Part shown: one piece after another, positions 56,301-64,000 of the stretch
Layout: each line of letters begins with the position of its first letter
Position numbering within the stretch: the first letter of the stretch is position 1
From: Asterias rubens
Lineage: Eukaryota; Echinodermata; Asteroidea; Forcipulatida; Asteriidae
DNA length: 64,000 nucleotides
Assembly (NCBI RefSeq): GCF_902459465.1
Contig: NC_047068.1
Coordinates: 12,919,195-12,983,194, forward strand
Direction: 5' to 3'
The notes under the pieces: generated by a model
The model's input: only the letters and a program-made list of their open reading frames with translations
Databases searched by the model: none
Told to the model about the DNA's origin: nothing
Made by a program: the position numbers and the translations under genes

Positions 56301-59300
56301 GAGTAAAAATTGCATTACAAACATTCGCAAAAAAGTATGCGTCACACGGACTCAGAGGAAATCCACCTCCATTACGATAGTGGGCAAGACAAATCAAATA
56401 AAGAGCAAGATCTCCTCTGAGACCGCAAGACGCACTCACTATAAAACAAATTACTTGTCCTTCAGATTATGAATTGACCCACCTTCTTCTGAAGTCATTA
56501 CAATAATCTTAAGTAATGTATGAAGCTTTGCATGGTGTGAAGGATAAGAATAACCCATAAATAATAGAAAACTTGCAGGTAGAACCTTGTAATAATTCTT
56601 CTTTTGAGAGAGTGTTGGCTCTGAAAAGAGCCGGTGTGGTCTTGAAGTGTCAAACAGTATAACTCTGCTCGTCTTTTTGAGGGGATTGAGCAGAGAATGC
56701 TGTTCAGAATGTTTTGAGTTGAAGTTTGTGTTTTATTCAGCGAAGTTCGTTTTTATTCAATCTAAATAAAATAAAAATTTAAACCTGTGGTACAATAACT
56801 TTTTTTCCTCAGAATGAAAAAATTGGCTCGTGAGAAACAGCAGCAGCAGAACAAGGCCAAGGATTCCAAGCATGGCTCTAGCTCCAGGGGATCATCGACG
56901 GTCAGTACACCACAACAGGTCAAAGAGCAGTTAGAAGAACAGCTGAAAAACACCAGGCAATCTGGACAGCAGGTACACACATTTATTAAACCTCCCCCAT
57001 CGCCATTTAAAGGCACTGAACTCTTTTGATGATTACTTAAAATAACTAGAAACTTACTCGGTAATGAGCAATGGAGAAGTGTTAGTAGTATGAAACTTTG
57101 TGAGAAACGGCTCCCCCAAAAGTAACAAAGTTTTTGAGAGAGAGGAAATTTCTCACTCAAGACTTCAAGCCTGAAGGCTTTTTTTGTGAAGGTACAGCCA
57201 TGTAATAATTCTCTTTTGAGGAAGTGTTGGCTCTAAAAAGAGCCGGTTTGGTCTCAACATTTTAAACAGTACATTCTGTTTGTCTTTGGGAGAAATCTCC
57301 TCTTCAGGAGTTGAAATATATCTAGTTAGTATCCCTTTTGGTTTATTATTTCAACTTTCTTTTTTTGCCCAGTCAAACCCAACCGCTCGGTACTAAACAT
57401 GTTACAAGAAAAAAAACAAGTGGTTGTACTGAGAAATAACATTTATGGGTTTTGTTTTGTCTTTGATAGAAGAGACTCCAACAGCTTGCTCCTTCCCCAG
57501 CGTCTGGAACTATCATCTCGGCCACACCTACCATCAAGGGCACCCAGCGTATCCTAGCGCCTATCACGATCTCAACAACCTCAATCACCTCCACCCCCAG
57601 TAGGAAGGGCAGAGGGGGCACGATGCTTTCGGGCAAGCAGGCACCTAAGAAGGTGATCAGCGCCAAGGACGTTGCCCAAAATGTGGTCAAGGTGCAAAGG
57701 GGCGGCCTGTCTGGACCCCAGCTCCTCCAGATTCAACCGGGTCAGCTCAAGGTGACGACGAACCCAACCAAGTTTGTCTTCGCTTCTACTGGAGCAACGG
57801 GTAAGTGAAACGGGAAACGTTAAAGCAGTGTTGGCTAAATGTCAAGCTAAAGTAGTAGTCTCGGTCAATTTTCAACCTTCCGCCCAGGTAGTAGTTTTAA
57901 AAAAAAGTCTCCTGAATTCCAGAAGTCTACTCTGCGGTATTAGAATATAAAGCAAGACAAAGTCTCCTCCGAAGAACATACTCTACCTGGCAAGTAGATA
58001 AACGTATGGTGTTACCGCAATTTAAAGATTTAATGTCAAATTTGTTTGTCAATCAGCAATTTGTTTGTAATTTCAAATGTAGAAATGGATTGTTTAAACA
58101 AATTTATACATACTTTGTCTTTGGAGTTTTAAAAAGATGATCCCATCCATGCCTGGAATTACAACGGAGGCCATGCATGACATCTGTTGCCCCGGTCTTG
58201 GCCTTGGTGACACTTCCAAAAAAATTCATGTATACTTTGAGTTTCTAAATGGAATTGAACTTTGCAAAAGGAAATTGTTCCTCTTAGCCAGTCAAATTTA
58301 TAACTAAACACATTTCTTGTTCTTGTATTAGTTGGCACCCCTACAATCATGACAGCAGGAGGTCTCCAGGTCAACGCCAATCGCTTCCCTACGTATGCAG
58401 GTTCCACCTCGAAGGTTGCAGCGGTCACGCCCAAAATAGCTGGGACTACTGGGCGGACCTTGTACGTCCGGACAACCCAGGCTGGTGTCGGTCAAGTCAC
58501 TACTATGGCACAAGGGCAGGTGTGTAGCCAGTATGCTCTGTTTACTTTTTGTATGACACAAAACACAAACTTCCACAGATTTGCATAAAACCTACATTGT
58601 TTAAAGATGATGATGTTAGAAAGCTTTAGTTAAAATATTACTTGCTGAGGTACTGTAGTTTTTGAGAATTGTGCAAAACAATTCATGAATAATATTTTAG
58701 CATATACAGATAATTTACATGACTCTCTTGAAAACAATGTGCTGTAGTTTTCTTCTTTTTTCCCCTCAAAAATTGATGAAAAACAAGACCAGCGAGCTAG
58801 CCCGATGGCTAGAGGCGATATTACGGAATAAAAGTCTTATACAATTTGCTTTACTTGAACTCAGTTTAAAAGCTCCATTTCGTATCGTTTTTTTCCAAAG
58901 CAGATTCCCAGAAACTATTTTATTTCATTTTCCTTTTTTTCCCAATTTACAAAAGGCTGCCAATGTAGTCTCCGGTAGTAAACCAGCAGTCCAACTAACC
59001 ACCCAGGTACCGGCTTCCACCCAGATCATCCGAACGGCTACCCCAACGACCACGCCCGGAGCCACCACCACCCCCGCAGTCACCCCCACCCAGACCCAGA
59101 TCTCCGGGCAGGCACACGTCTTCACCGCCCAGGCACAGTCGGTTATGGTCGGGGGACAGCGCTTTGTTATCACTCCAGCTCAGGTTCAGGTGCAGGGTAC
59201 CGGGCAGATGATTGCTGCCCAGTTGATTCAGACGACGACGGGACAGGGAACCACTCTGCAGAGACTTGTGTTGACGCCCAACGCTGCAACTGTTCCAGGT

Positions 59301-62300
59301 CAGTTTAAGATTTCCATCAGGGCCCAATTACATAGAGCTGCTTAAGCAGAGAATATTGCTTAATAATTGTCTGCTAAGCAGAAATGAGCAGGATACTTGT
59401 CACAAACTGTATATATGACATAGTAGTTTAGCTAATTTTTGTGATTTGAAAACAGTGCTGTGAAATTGGGCCCAGCTCAGTTACTATACCTCATAAATAT
59501 TCATGAGCCAACACAGACTGAGGTCAAATCATACAAAAGGGTCATATCAGTATCACCAACTAATGTTAAGTTTTACAGTTGACTGTTTCTTTGTAACGCA
59601 ACACAGAATTTTGCACTCGTTATGTTTGTTTACCTATTTGATTACATATCTTACAGCGGAAGGGACAATATAACAGGATTTTAATTACATCAAAAAAGAA
59701 AATTAAGTTTTAGATTTGGGAGAAAAAAAACCCTAAATGGGGGAAAATCCACGCCATTGGGTAGGGACTGAAAATCTAATCCACATACAAGGCTTCTGTG
59801 GTAGGATTCCAATCGGGGTCCACAGAGGTGAAAGGCAGGGAAAGAAATCCACTGAGTCAACCTGATGCCCTCATAAAATAATAATTGATAGATGCTTGTA
59901 AGAATATGAATCCAGCAGTAGCCATTCTTTACAAATCTAGTGATTCTTTAATTTAGAAGAATCCAAGCTGTTTTGTTTGAGAAGTCCTGTAAGGGTCTTG
60001 TGTTTTCATTTTTTGGGATTGTGGTATTTCCTTGCTTTTACCAGTTGTTAGCTTTTCAACCATTTTCAAATTATTTTGTTATGCGCTAGTGTACATTTTA
60101 TGGAATGGGCAAAATATAAATCAATATAAATTATTATTATATTATTATTCACATTGCAGGTCAACAGTCCCAGGTTCCCCAGCCAGTCAACATCCAAGCC
60201 ACCATCCAAGCTCTACAGCAACAAACCCAGGCCCACCAGATCAGTTTACCCCAGGCCAAGGTAGCCCCTGCCACCACCACCCCGGTAGTAGCACCGGCCA
60301 CCAAGGTCCAGCCTGCAGCACAGCTCACTTCCCAGGCAGCGGTGGCGCTGCAGCAGCAGAAGTTACTGGTAGCTCAACAGCAGCAGATACAACTGCAGCA
60401 GCAGCAGTCTTTGAAAGCACAGACACCCAAGCCTGTGACACCGAAGTCGCCTTCCAAAAAGTCCTCCAGTTCACAGAGAAAGGTATTTACACATAAAATA
60501 AAGTACGGTTTAAAACAAAGTTTTTCCTTTTTCAAAGTTGTTAAGTAATGCAATACCCTCATCAAGGTCATCAGATGACAGAATTCTTAACAGAAATTTT
60601 TGAAAACACATAAATGCTTGACTAAAAAAAGGTACATCTTTGATAACCCGGTCGGAATCAACAAACATAAACCTTTCAAGTGCAACATTCAAACCCCCAA
60701 AATTTCACTTTGTCCCTCCCCCCCCACCCCCCTAGGTTAAAATTCCCAAAACAAACAAGCATACTCCCATCATTATTGGTTGTGAACCATTTCTGTACTA
60801 CACCGTATAGTAGCTACGAGTTGATAGGATTGGTACGGGTGCTCATGATGAGACTGGGTGTTCTTGGCGAAATCCTCAATCTACTCCAAAGGGATTTTCA
60901 AAGTAAATTTTGATCATTGAAAAAGCTTTATTCAAACCATACTGTAATTCCCCCTCTTCACACAGCAACAGAAGCAGCAGAAGAAACAGCAGCAGCAACA
61001 GCAGCTGCAGACTATTGCCCAACGCCAGGAGCAGCTGAAGCAGATCGCTAACATGCAAGTGGAGGACAAGCACCTGCAGTTGCAGTTCCAGCGGGAGATG
61101 GCCAAGCAGCAGCAACAGATCCGAGAGGCGGCTGAGCTTGAGACGCTGCGAGCAAAGCAGCGCCTCATGAGCCCTCAGGAGAAGGCTGACCACCAGAGGT
61201 AAAACAAACAGTAAAATTAACAGTAATAATCGGTTTTTATATCGCAATTATCACACCCAAAAGGCGTCTCAAAGCGCATCCAACATCATTACCCCTGTTC
61301 TCTGGCCCATTAATCAATTCATTAAACCATCTCAGCTCCCTGGGGAGTAATACAGCCTGTGCAACAAATATGCGCTATTAAGCTAAATAAATCACAAGAA
61401 CCAACTTGACCCTCAATGGTAGCCATTTACCCCAGAGTGGGGAGAATCAATTATAGTGTCTTGCTCAGGGTTACTAGTGTCACAACCGGGACTCAAACCC
61501 ACACTCTGCTGAACAGAAACACCAGACTTTAAGTTCGGTGCTCTTATCCGCTCGGTCAGGACACCCCGCATTCTCTTAGAGCTGTTTTCCTCCTACTAAT
61601 AAGATTATTTATAGCAATGTATTTAAATTTTGTGTTGGGAATAATCAGTGAATTTGAAACCATTTGAAATGAAAAATATTTATCCGAGATTATTCACCGT
61701 TGTAATTTTCGTCAGGATGCTGTCTTGTCAGCAAGTGATGAAGAGTCTCCTGGATCGTGTCGAGAGGGAAGAACGGCAGAACCTCAAGCGCAAACGCAAA
61801 GAGGAGACCCAGGCAGACAAGAAGCAGCGACTTGCCTCAACCAAGATGGTGGGTCTCCTCTACAAACACAAGGAGGCCCTCAAGAGGGAGATCTTGGCCA
61901 AGCGAGAGCTACTGGAACAGAACATGTTGAAGGAAGCCCAGGTACTTAGATCACTTAAAGTTTTCCCGAAACATCTTAGTTTTTAATAATAAGAATGGAA
62001 AATTTTAAAGCGCTGATATCCATCGCAGGCAGTGTTGTACAAATACACAGGGTGTTGAGGGTGAATCCAGACTTTCGGCTTGTTTTTTACCCATACACTC
62101 TTCATTTGCTGAGATGTAGAACAAAGAGCCATTCCAACAATACTTTTTCATGTACTATATCCCTTTGAAACTTTTTTACTGGTGCATATTCCCTCAATCC
62201 TTCAATCTAGTCCACTTGTGTCTTTAGTGTTTAAGATAAAACAACAATTTGTTTTCACCTTACTACAAATGAATTTACACTTTAAACTATTCTTCAAATC

Positions 62301-62662
62301 TAGGATGACATAAAGCAAACAAATAAGGCAACTAAGAAACGCAAACAAACAGAGGACTCCCCCAAGAAAACACCCACGGACGTTGCCAAACCCAAGAAGA
62401 AGAAGCTGATCCACACCTCACCAACGCCCAAAGTCAGCTCCAAGAAGGACACCAAGCGAGAGCCGAGCAAATCAGCGACCAAGGAGAAGACGAAAGTGGT
62501 CCGAGAGATTGCCAGAGTGCCGGAGGAGAAGATGGAACAGTCCATTATGGTAGAGGAGGAGGAGAGACACGAAAAGCAGGATAGACGTCAACAAGATGTT
62601 ATGGAAGAGGAAGACCCGGAGAAGCTGTACTGCGTCTGCAAGAAGCCCTACGATGCTGCAAA
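41328..62662 (+). CDS. BPTF: Nucleosome-remodelling factor subunit BPTF (NURF301), 3' end outside window
   Basis: Seventeen exons with consistent GT/AG borders and phases: 41328-41681, 42790-43877, 44178-44383, 45659-46752, 47170-47454, 47944-48243, 48926-49070, 49640-54844, 55845-55995, 56813-56972, 57470-57800, 58332-58519, 58956-59298, 60160-60482, 60966-61198, 61716-61941 and 62304-62662. They give at least 3663 codons. Order: an AT-hook-like RGRGRPPK and an Arg/Gly array at the N-terminus, a DDT domain (about 243-305), PHD1 (about 395-437), and an acidic coiled-coil exon. Conserved WHIM-type segments follow (for example SILECAMKPVLYTPVWADGL, FRICWRYRLQTVSS). The rest is Gln/Thr-rich sequence, a Lys/Arg coiled coil and the start of PHD2 (LYCVCKKPYD). 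BPTF is the largest NURF subunit, binding ISWI and reading H3K4me3 and acetylated histones. The rest of PHD2 and the bromodomain lie beyond the window. Confidence 0.97.
41682..42789 (+). other. BPTF intron 1, AT-rich
   Basis: No repeat family or coding exon recognised; long AT-rich stretch with a G-rich patch near 42395. Confidence 0.6.
42790..43877 (+). CDS. BPTF: BPTF exon 2: DDT domain and first PHD finger
   Basis: Starts EVISSERVAKV, passes through an acidic Ser-rich stretch, then the DDT helices (DLMTAFAVYEVLRHFHQQL), the TWPELVRCYI segment and PHD1 with the C4HC3 ligands (CRAC, CCETC, H-LEC, CSVC). It ends in phase 2 inside RRIIV. The DDT domain is the ISWI-contacting part in NURF. Confidence 0.95.
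44425..44806 (-). mobile_element. Family A TTAA-ended MITE, copy A9
   Basis: Best-preserved family A copy: TTAA at both ends, AAGGCAGTGGACACTATTGG / CCAATAGT variant then GTGTCCACTGCCTT, with the full central hairpin (TTTCGAGACCTCAGATTTAG ...). A left-end fragment (44806-44850) follows directly. In BPTF intron 3. Confidence 0.92.
46886..47010. mobile_element. Family D fragment
   Basis: Words GTGCCCAATCATGG, CGCTTACGGAAGCAGGGAATTC and ATGAGTTAGCAGGGAATTTTGG match the left half of family D. The right end is absent. In BPTF intron 4. Confidence 0.5.
47514..47871 (-). mobile_element. Family B TTAA-ended MITE, copy B4
   Basis: TTAA on both sides; AAGTCCATTGGACCCTTTCGG ... CCGAAAGTGTCCAATGGC. It fills 73% of BPTF intron 5 and is inserted in a family E fragment (47478-47513, GCCCAATTTCATAAAGCTG). 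Confidence 0.87.
48484..48545 (-). mobile_element. Possible 3' end of a non-LTR retrotransposon
   Basis: Reverse-strand reading TTCCCCAGTGTGGGATAATA followed by AAGTTCTTATC and tandem ATCTT-like units, a pattern seen at the 3' ends of CR1/L2-type LINEs. Only the tail is recognisable. Confidence 0.4.
49640..54844 (+). CDS. BPTF: BPTF exon 8: giant 5.2-kb exon
   Basis: A single 5205-nt exon, open throughout, encoding residues about 1158-2892. It begins EHVLGEELNYKHG (conserved) and continues with a 21-bp-unit repeat region (about 49970-50430) and long Ser/Thr/Gln/Val-rich disordered sequence. It ends with conserved domain text (ISFADINEKIKFIEENL, WPYPSPRPTFRICWRYRL, SGLRSEYLIRQIF). The conserved ends show that the whole exon is translated. 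Confidence 0.93.
49970..50430 (+). repeat. Coding minisatellite, 7-residue (21-bp) units in BPTF exon 8
   Basis: About 20 degenerate units of the type VDSEKQT / VDLEKPK / HSEEQKA, with unit length staying a multiple of three. A larger block (EKQTFDLEKPKDEPEK) is itself duplicated (about 50046-50093 and 50193-50240). Confidence 0.9.
55502..55757. mobile_element. Family E inverted-repeat element, copy 2
   Basis: GGGCCCAATTTCATAGCGCTGC ... GCAGCTCTATGAAATTGAGCCC with inner TTTGCTTAGCATGAAA pairs. In BPTF intron 8. Confidence 0.82.
56042..56214. mobile_element. Family H inverted-repeat element
   Basis: Left GGTTCATACTTCCTGCGAATGC, right CACAGGACGTATGAACCGCGC, with inner GAATATTTG/CGAATAT words. 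In BPTF intron 9. A fragment with the same left end lies at 48291-48322. Confidence 0.7.
56578..56695 (-). repeat. Repeat carrying a histone-type 3' stem-loop, copy 1
   Basis: On the minus strand 56632-56617 reads GGCTCTTTTCAGAGCC, the canonical metazoan histone mRNA 3' stem-loop (6-bp stem, TTTC loop). It is followed by AACACTCTC and the purine-rich CAAAAGAAGA, at the position of a histone downstream element. No histone coding sequence was seen next to it. Confidence 0.6.
57008..57180 (-). mobile_element. Family A MITE, left-end fragment A10
   Basis: TTTAAAGGCACTGAACTC, then GGTAATGAGCAATGGAGAAG and GTGAGAAACGGCTCCC; the fragment stops at AAGGCTTTTTTT. Confidence 0.6.
57191..57308 (-). repeat. 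Repeat carrying a histone-type 3' stem-loop, copy 2
   Basis: About 118 bp similar to 56578-56695. The stem-loop (57244-57229, minus) is GGCTCTTTTTAGAGCC, loop C changed to T with the stem intact, followed by AACACTTCCTCAAAAGAG. Both copies lie antisense in BPTF intron 10. Confidence 0.6.
59320..59473. mobile_element. Family E inverted-repeat element, copy 3 (short)
   Basis: GGGCCCAATTACATAGAGCTGC ... GTGCTGTGAAATTGGGCCC, 154 bp, internally deleted. In BPTF intron 13. Confidence 0.78.
59719..59875 (-). mobile_element. tRNA-derived SINE (family S4), second copy
   Basis: Collinear with 10734-10884: GGGACTGAAAATCTAATCC, then a decayed B box (GATTCCAATCGGGGTCC) and the A-box region (GAGTCAACCTGATGCCC). 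Confidence 0.7.
61252..61572 (-). mobile_element. tRNA-derived SINE (family S1), second copy
   Basis: On minus: GGTGTCCTGACCGAGCGGAT (A box), CAGAGTGTGGGTTTGAGTCC (B box), then a body ending in AAAGCGCATTTG-like words shared with 8890-9186. In BPTF intron 15. Confidence 0.75.
62304..62662 (+). CDS. BPTF: BPTF exon 17: basic linker and start of PHD2
   Basis: Encodes a Lys-rich linker with nuclear-localisation character (KATKKRKQ, KPKKKK), an acidic helix and the first two PHD2 cysteines in LYCVCKKPYDAAK. It ends in phase 2; the continuing exon is not found before 64000. Confidence 0.9.
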
Positions 62663-62867
62663 GTAAGATAGTTAATGATAATACTAATACTTATAATAAT
62701 AACATTTCTAACAATAAATGCGCCTTATCAATTTTGAGAGATGTTCAAGTCACAGAGAAGGCAACCGTGAGATGCACACGTCTCAGACTACAACTGCCTT
62801 GATTGCATCCTACCATAAATAATTAAAAATCATGTTAAAAGTTACATTGATATACTAATTGTGTTCC

Positions 62868-62958
62868 TGGGCATATTATTTGAGTGGGATGCGAACCTAC
62901 AACCTTTTAAATTCTGAAGCAGATGTCTTACCACTAGATCACAGATCTTTTCCACCAT
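62868..62958 (-). mobile_element. tRNA-like SINE fragment (family S5), copy 1
   Basis: On minus: TGATCTAGTGGTAAGACATC (A box) and GGTTCGCATCCCACTC (B box). A related copy is at 63346-63450. Confidence 0.6.
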
Positions 62959-62975
62959 AGATACTTAAAATTGTA

Positions 62976-63336
62976 TTAAAGACACTGGACACTATTGGTA
63001 ATTGTTAAAGACCAGTCTTCTCACTTGGTGTATTTCAACATATGCATAAAATAACAAACCTGTGAAAATTTGAGCTCGATTGGTTGTCAAAGTTGCGAGA
63101 AAATAATGAGAAGAAAAAACACAAAGTTGTGTGCTTTCAGATGCTTGATTTCGAGACCTTGGAAAAGTCGAATTCTTGGAAAATTACTTCTTTCTCGAAA
63201 ACTACGTTACTTCAGAGGGAGCCGTTTCTCACAATGTTTTATATTATGAACTGCTCCCCATTACTTGTTGTTACCAAGTAAGGTTTTATGCTAATAACTA
63301 TTTTGAGTAATTACCAATAGTGCCCACTGCCTTTAA
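62976..63336 (+). mobile_element. Family A TTAA-ended MITE, copy A11
   Basis: TTAA on both sides, ends AAGACACTGGACACTATTGG / CCAATAGTGCCCACTGCCTT. Part of the central hairpin is deleted. Sits between the two S5 copies. Confidence 0.88.
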
Positions 63337-63345
63337 AAGATGCGT

Positions 63346-63450
63346 TGATGTACTCATTATGCTCCCAAGCATATTACCTGAGTGGGATTTGAACCTACAA
63401 CTTAGGTTGAACCTTGAACCTAGATGTCTTACCACTAGAACACAGACATT
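63346..63450 (-). mobile_element. tRNA-like SINE fragment (family S5), copy 2
   Basis: On minus: TGTTCTAGTGGTAAGACATC and GGTTCAAATCCCACTC, with a small internal duplication (AGGTTGAACCTTGAACCTA on +). Confidence 0.6.
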
Positions 63451-63587
63451 GCCTAGTAGCTAGAGGCAGTTTTAAGTTAGCAGAATCTGCAACGACTTAA
63501 TAAACGTTAGGTTTTGAATCGGGGTTAAGACTCTCAATTGGTTTCATCTATACACTGGTGCAATGAATTAATAAAGGTTAAAGACAG

Positions 63588-63935
63588 CGGACACTATTGG
63601 TAATTGTCAAAGACCAGTCTTCTCACTTGGTGTATCTAAACATATGCATAAAATAACAAACCTGTGAAAATTCGAGCTCTGAATAAATTGCGAGATATGA
63701 ATGAAATTTAAAAAAACACCCTTGTCACACGAAGTTGTGTGCTTTCAGATGCTTGATTTCGAGACCTCAAATTCTAAACTTGAGTTCTTGAAATCAAATT
63801 TGTGGAAAATTACTTCTTTCTCGAAAATTACATCCCTTCAGAGGGAGCCGTTTCTCACAATGTTTTATACTATCAACCTCTCCCCATTACTCGTTACCAA
63901 GTGAGGTTTTATGCTGATAATTATTTTGATTAATT
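63588..63935 (+). mobile_element. Family A MITE, copy A12 (right end lost)
   Basis: TTAAAGACAGCGGACACTATTGG at the left, collinear with A9 through the central hairpin (CGAGACCTCAAATTC / GAGTTCTTGAAATC). The terminal repeat on the right is replaced by GATTAATTGGTC. Confidence 0.8.
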
Positions 63936-64000
63936 GGTCTAATCCATACACCAATGTGTTTTAACCATTGTATACTTTTTCTGAGTCTTGTGATAAAAAA

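Larger units (their letters stand above)
62663..64000 (+). other. BPTF intron 17 (partial), repeat-filled
   Basis: No PHD2 continuation exon was found up to the window edge; the stretch is mostly the S5 and family A copies listed. Confidence 0.6.

Noticed and set aside
60032-60496. 154-codon frame over BPTF exon 14
   Set aside because: Out-of-frame reading of the Gln/Pro-rich exon plus intron.

Overview
The window is animal nuclear DNA with intron-bearing genes whose products resemble vertebrate orthologues. Intergenic and intronic space is packed with short inverted-repeat elements and tRNA-derived SINEs. Deuterostome-grade protein similarity plus this repeat landscape suggests an echinoderm, most likely a starfish; this is inference, because no species-specific marker was tested.

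Layout. (1) 1-3383: last intron and last coding exon of a sidekick cell-adhesion gene (+), followed by a long 3' region to about 7.6 kb. (2) 8639-11840: NTHL1 endonuclease III (-), four coding exons. (3) 12759-23843: PRPSAP, the catalytically inactive partner of PRPP synthetase (+), nine coding exons, the last present in two alternative versions. (4) 28832-29734: an intronless nine-finger C2H2 zinc-finger gene (+). (5) 32595-36431: PIGX, a subunit of GPI mannosyltransferase I (-), six exons. (6) 37839-40467: AIMP2, a scaffold of the multi-tRNA-synthetase complex (-), four exons. (7) 41328 to beyond the right edge: BPTF, the large subunit of the NURF chromatin remodeller (+). Seventeen exons are inside the window, including one of 5.2 kb; the gene is cut off just after the second PHD finger begins.

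Two gene pairs are divergent and probably share promoters. NTHL1/PRPSAP have 918 bp between start codons, with a palindromic E2F site, a CRE-like site and a CCAAT box within 50 bp. AIMP2/BPTF have 860 bp between start codons, with CCAAT boxes, an E-box and a YY1-like motif. The first pair couples DNA base repair to nucleotide precursor supply. SDK, PRPSAP and BPTF orthologues are also linked on human 17q, which suggests retained ancestral linkage.

Repeats. At least three element families (A, B, C below) end in TTAA on both sides and look like non-autonomous TTAA-target (piggyBac-like) elements. Two further families (D, E) carry GGGCCCAATTTCAT-type ends. Other items are a nested element, several long hairpins, three tRNA-derived SINE families, a 58-bp x 7 tandem array and a 120-bp tandem repeat. 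No CRISPR, plasmid, phage or operon-like features were seen.
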